In this document: positions 61,229 through 64,000 of the stretch, one piece after another
Numbering within the stretch: the first letter of the stretch is position 1
Layout of the letters: each line of letters starts with the position of its first letter
DNA from: Polaribacter gangjinensis
Lineage (GTDB): Bacteria; Bacteroidota; Bacteroidia; Flavobacteriales; Flavobacteriaceae
Length of the DNA stretch: 64,000 nucleotides
Reading direction: 5' to 3'
Assembly (NCBI RefSeq): GCF_038024125.1
Contig: NZ_CP150662.1
Coordinates: 2,776,501 to 2,840,500 of the forward strand
Notes under the pieces: generated by a model
Database searches by the model: none
Seen by the model: only the letters and a program-made list of their open reading frames with translations
Told to the model about the DNA's origin: nothing
Made by a program: the position numbers and the translations under genes

Positions 61229-62464
61229 ATGCAAGAGAGTAAACAACAGCATTTTTACAATATAGGTGTCAGCTACAAAAAAGCAGACGCTGCTATTCGT
61301 GGCAAATTTTCTTTATCAAAAGAAAATCAGATTGCGTTATTAAAGCTTGCAAATCAAAGAGGTTTTGAAGGGATATTTGTGCTTTCAACTTGCAATAGAA
61401 CAGAAATTACCGGTTTTGCTGAACGTCCATGTCAATTAATCGAATTGTTGTGCGAATTTACAGAAGGTTCTATTCAAGAATTTGCAAAGTTTTCTAATGT
61501 TTATAAAAACCAAGAAGCAATAAATCAATTATTCAGAATTGGTACAGGTTTAGAGAGTCAGATTTTGGGCGACTATGAAATAGTTGGTCAATTAAGACAA
61601 GCTTTCAAGTTGGCAAAAAAGATGAAAACTACAAACGCTTATGTTGAGCGATTGATGAATAGTGTATTGCAAGCCAGTAAAAAAGTGAAAAATGAAACCA
61701 TGTTAAGCTCAGGCACAACCTCAGTTTCGTATGCTGCTGTAAAATACATCACTAAAAATTTACCAGATTACAATTCTAAAAACATCTTGGTTTTTGGTTT
61801 GGGCAAAATGGGAAAACATACTTGTAAAAACTTAACAGAGTATACAGATATCAACGATGTTTGTTTGATTAACAGAACTGAAGAAAAGGCAACTGAATTC
61901 GTTAAAGATTTTTCATCCATCAGAACAGCAACTATCGAAAATTTGTCTTTAGAAATCGAAAAAGCCGATGTTTTAATCGTTTCAACAGGAGCTGAAAAAC
62001 CAACAATTACTAAAAATCATATTTCACCAAATAAAAAATTATTGATTTTAGATTTATCGATGCCAGAAAATGTGGCTTTAGATGTACAAGACTATTCTGA
62101 TGTGCAGTTGGTAAATGTTGATGAACTTTCAAAAATTACGGATGAAACTTTGGCAATTCGTCAGCAAGAAATTCCTTTAGCTGAGGCAATTATCGAAACT
62201 CATACCAAAGAATTTACAGATTGGCAAAATCACAGAAGATTGGCGCCAACAATTACTGCATTGAAAAATTCTTTGGAATCCATTAAAAACGACGAAATTA
62301 ACTTTCAAAAAAAGAAATTGCCTAATTTTGACGAAAATCAGGCAGAAATTTTAACTTCACGAATTATCCAAAAAATTACTACTCAATTCGTAAAACATTT
62401 AAAAGAGGATGATATTTCTGTTGCGCAAAGCATTCAATTGATCAACAAAGTATTTCAATCTTAA
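61229..62464 (+). CDS. hemA: Glutamyl-tRNA reductase
   Basis: A 411-residue enzyme, first committed step of C5 heme synthesis, reducing Glu-tRNA to glutamate-1-semialdehyde. The catalytic Cys is in LSTCNRTEITGF near residue 60; GLESQILGDYEIVGQ, the NADPH loop VFGLGKMGKHT and the C-terminal dimerisation helix are present. Start at ATG 61229 instead of GTG 61211. hemC follows 9 bases later. Confidence 0.96.
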   Translation: MQESKQQHFYNIGVSYKKADAAIRGKFSLSKENQIALLKLANQRGFEGIFVLSTCNRTEITGFAERPCQLIELLCEFTEGSIQEFAKFSNVYKNQEAINQLFRIGTGLESQILGDYEIVGQLRQAFKLAKKMKTTNAYVERLMNSVLQASKKVKNETMLSSGTTSVSYAAVKYITKNLPDYNSKNILVFGLGKMGKHTCKNLTEYTDINDVCLINRTEEKATEFVKDFSSIRTATIENLSLEIEKADVLIVSTGAEKPTITKNHISPNKKLLILDLSMPENVALDVQDYSDVQLVNVDELSKITDETLAIRQQEIPLAEAIIETHTKEFTDWQNHRRLAPTITALKNSLESIKNDEINFQKKKLPNFDENQAEILTSRIIQKITTQFVKHLKEDDISVAQSIQLINKVFQS

Positions 62465-62473
62465 AATAATTTC

Positions 62474-64000
62474 ATGCAAAAAATTATAAAAATAGGAACT
62501 CGTGACAGCCAATTAGCACTTTGGCAAGCTCATAAAGTGCGAAAAGAGTTAGAGGCTTTAGGCTTTGAAACAGAGATAGTTCCTATAAAATCTACTGGAG
62601 ATATTGTTTTAGACAAACCTTTGTATGAATTAGGAATTACAGGAATTTTTACCAAAAATTTAGACATTGCTTTACTAGAAAAACGAATTGATATTGCAGT
62701 TCATTCTATGAAAGATGTGCCAACAGTTTTGCCACAAGGAATTGTACAAGCTGCTGTTTTAAAAAGAGCAAATTACAATGATATTCTCGTTTTAAAAGGA
62801 ACAGAAGAATTTTTTGGTCAGCCAGAAGGAACAATTGCTACAGGAAGTTTGCGAAGAAAAGCACAATGGCTCAATCGTTATCCAACTCACAAAGTCGTTG
62901 ATTTGCGTGGAAATGTAAATTCAAGATTAGAAAAATTAGAAAATAACGATTGGGATGGAGCTGTTTTTGCAGCAGCAGGATTGGAAAGATTGGGTAAAAG
63001 ACCTGCTGGAGCAATCAATTTGGGATGGATGATTCCCGCGCCTGCACAAGGTGCAATTATGGTTTCTTGTTTAGAAAGTGATTCTTTTGTCAAAGAAGCT
63101 TGTTCAAAATTGAATGATTATGAAACCCAAGTTTGTGTAGGAATTGAACGTGAATTTTTACATCTTTTAGAAGGTGGTTGTACAGCTCCAATTGGAGCGT
63201 TAGCATATGTTGATCAAAAAACCCAAGAAATAAATTTTAAGGGAATTTTGTTAAAAAAGGACGGTTCTAAAAAAATCACTGTTACCAAAACAAATCCTTT
63301 AGGACGCCACAGATATTTGGCAAAAGATTGCGCAGATTTTATTATCAATAAAGGAGGTAAAGAATTGATGATGGAAGACCAAGAAGTTACCATCACTAAG
63401 AAAATTGTCTATTCTACCAAAAAACTTTCAGAAGCTCAAAAAAAATTACTTCCAAGAACTATTGAAATTCAAGATAGCGATTTTATCAAAATTCGTTTCA
63501 ATAGAATTGCTCCAAAAGTGATGAAAGAAGAAATCGAAAATGTCGTTATTACTAGTCAAAATGGCGTTGAATCTATTTTAAATTCATTTACCAAAAGTGA
63601 AATCAATTTCAAAAATATTTATTGTGTTGGTCGAAGAACAAAAAAAATGATAGAAACATCTATAGGACAAGTAACTTTCGTTGCAAAAAATGCAAAGCAA
63701 TTGGCTGAGTATTTAGTTAAAAATCTAAAAAACAAAGAAGTAACTTATTTTTGTAGTGACATCAGAATGGAGATTTTACCTGCTTATTTGCATCAAAAAA
63801 ACATTCAATTAACTGAAATTGAGGCGTATAAAACCATGTTAAGTCCTTTGAAAATTGCAGATGATGTTTCAGGAGTGTTGTTTTATAGTCCATCAGGAAT
63901 TGAAAGTTATTTGAAAAAAAATGATCCAGATAAAGTTGCTTTTTGCATTGGAGAATCTACTGCAGATGTGGCAAAAAAATATTTTAAAAATGTGCAAGTA
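62474..64000 (+). CDS. hemC: Hydroxymethylbilane synthase fused to uroporphyrinogen-III synthase (runs off the window)
   Basis: A single open frame of at least 509 codons, cut by the window edge. Residues 1 to about 300 are hydroxymethylbilane synthase: IGTRDSQLALWQA, STGDIV, AVHSMKDVP, ATGSLRRKAQW and Cys-236 in LEGGCTAPIG, the dipyrromethane-cofactor attachment. From about residue 311 the frame continues without a stop into a HemD-like domain (KKIVYSTKKLSEAQKKLLPR, then VVITSQNGVESIL and GVLFYSPSGIESYL). The fusion joins consecutive pathway steps. Confidence 0.93.
   Translation, partial: MQKIIKIGTRDSQLALWQAHKVRKELEALGFETEIVPIKSTGDIVLDKPLYELGITGIFTKNLDIALLEKRIDIAVHSMKDVPTVLPQGIVQAAVLKRANYNDILVLKGTEEFFGQPEGTIATGSLRRKAQWLNRYPTHKVVDLRGNVNSRLEKLENNDWDGAVFAAAGLERLGKRPAGAINLGWMIPAPAQGAIMVSCLESDSFVKEACSKLNDYETQVCVGIEREFLHLLEGGCTAPIGALAYVDQKTQEINFKGILLKKDGSKKITVTKTNPLGRHRYLAKDCADFIINKGGKELMMEDQEVTITKKIVYSTKKLSEAQKKLLPRTIEIQDSDFIKIRFNRIAPKVMKEEIENVVITSQNGVESILNSFTKSEINFKNIYCVGRRTKKMIETSIGQVTFVAKNAKQLAEYLVKNLKNKEVTYFCSDIRMEILPAYLHQKNIQLTEIEAYKTMLSPLKIADDVSGVLFYSPSGIESYLKKNDPDKVAFCIGESTADVAKKYFKNVQV

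Noticed and set aside
1..64000. tRNA, rRNA, CRISPR array or phage genes
   Set aside because: Looked for characteristic clover-leaf ends, direct repeats with spacers and phage structural genes; none found by eye. A dedicated RNA and CRISPR search could still find short genes.

Overview
This window is low-GC chromosomal DNA from a member of the Bacteroidota, almost certainly family Flavobacteriaceae. The evidence is repeated TAnnTTTG -7 promoter boxes, two proteins with type IX secretion (T9SS) C-terminal sorting domains, a TonB-dependent receptor with a carboxypeptidase-like N-terminal domain, an exo-type YceI lipoprotein, and characteristic gene orders (birA/rsfS/ftsH/LUD/cdsA/psd; zinc-ribbon-like/Nif3/lpxK; pyrR/pyrB/rnz; hemJ/hemH/.../hemA/hemCD). 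A marine genus near Polaribacter or Tenacibaculum is a guess from gene order only. No rRNA, tRNA, CRISPR array or prophage was seen.

Layout. 1-7.1 kb: end of an upstream gene, birA on the minus strand, then a tight plus-strand operon rsfS-ftsH-LUD-cdsA-psd-acyl-CoA-binding-YceI that links ribosome silencing, membrane proteolysis and phospholipid synthesis. 7.1-12.7 kb: a large secreted met-zincin protease and a VWA/MoxR-type ATPase pair. 12.7-18.6 kb: secreted peptidases (M23, M28), a DUF6249 membrane protein, and an ECF sigma factor gene split by a 1,301-bp IS3-family element with a 3-bp target duplication. 18.6-28.1 kb: sterol-desaturase-like protein, GNAT, DEAD-box helicase, HtpG, FabH, TonB-dependent receptor and a CoA-binding protein.

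28.3-32.2 kb is a six-gene minus-strand operon: pyrR, pyrB, a STAS-like small protein, a minimal T9SS-tagged protein, rnz and a PAS-LuxR regulator. 32.3-42.8 kb holds a TPR protein, an MBL hydrolase, two tandem DUF368 (PopT-type undecaprenyl-phosphate translocase) genes overlapping aroE, a DUF349 protein, a zinc-ribbon-like protein that has lost its cysteines, Nif3, LpxK and a periplasmic thioredoxin. 42.9-46.1 kb: OmpA-like protein, Ppx/GppA phosphatase, SixA and PdxH.

46.3-55.4 kb is dominated by one 2,910-residue T9SS-secreted mosaic surface protein with eight nearly identical 318-bp Ig/cadherin-like repeats that show a period-of-three higher-order pattern, preceded by a small putative secreted protein. 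55.6-64 kb: a sodium/solute symporter, recR and a heme-biosynthesis region (hemJ, hemH, an rRNA/tRNA methyltransferase, an AraC regulator, and divergently hemA and a hemC-hemD fusion running off the window). Most of the window is ordinary core genome; the accessory signals are the IS insertion, the giant repeat protein and the T9SS mini-protein.
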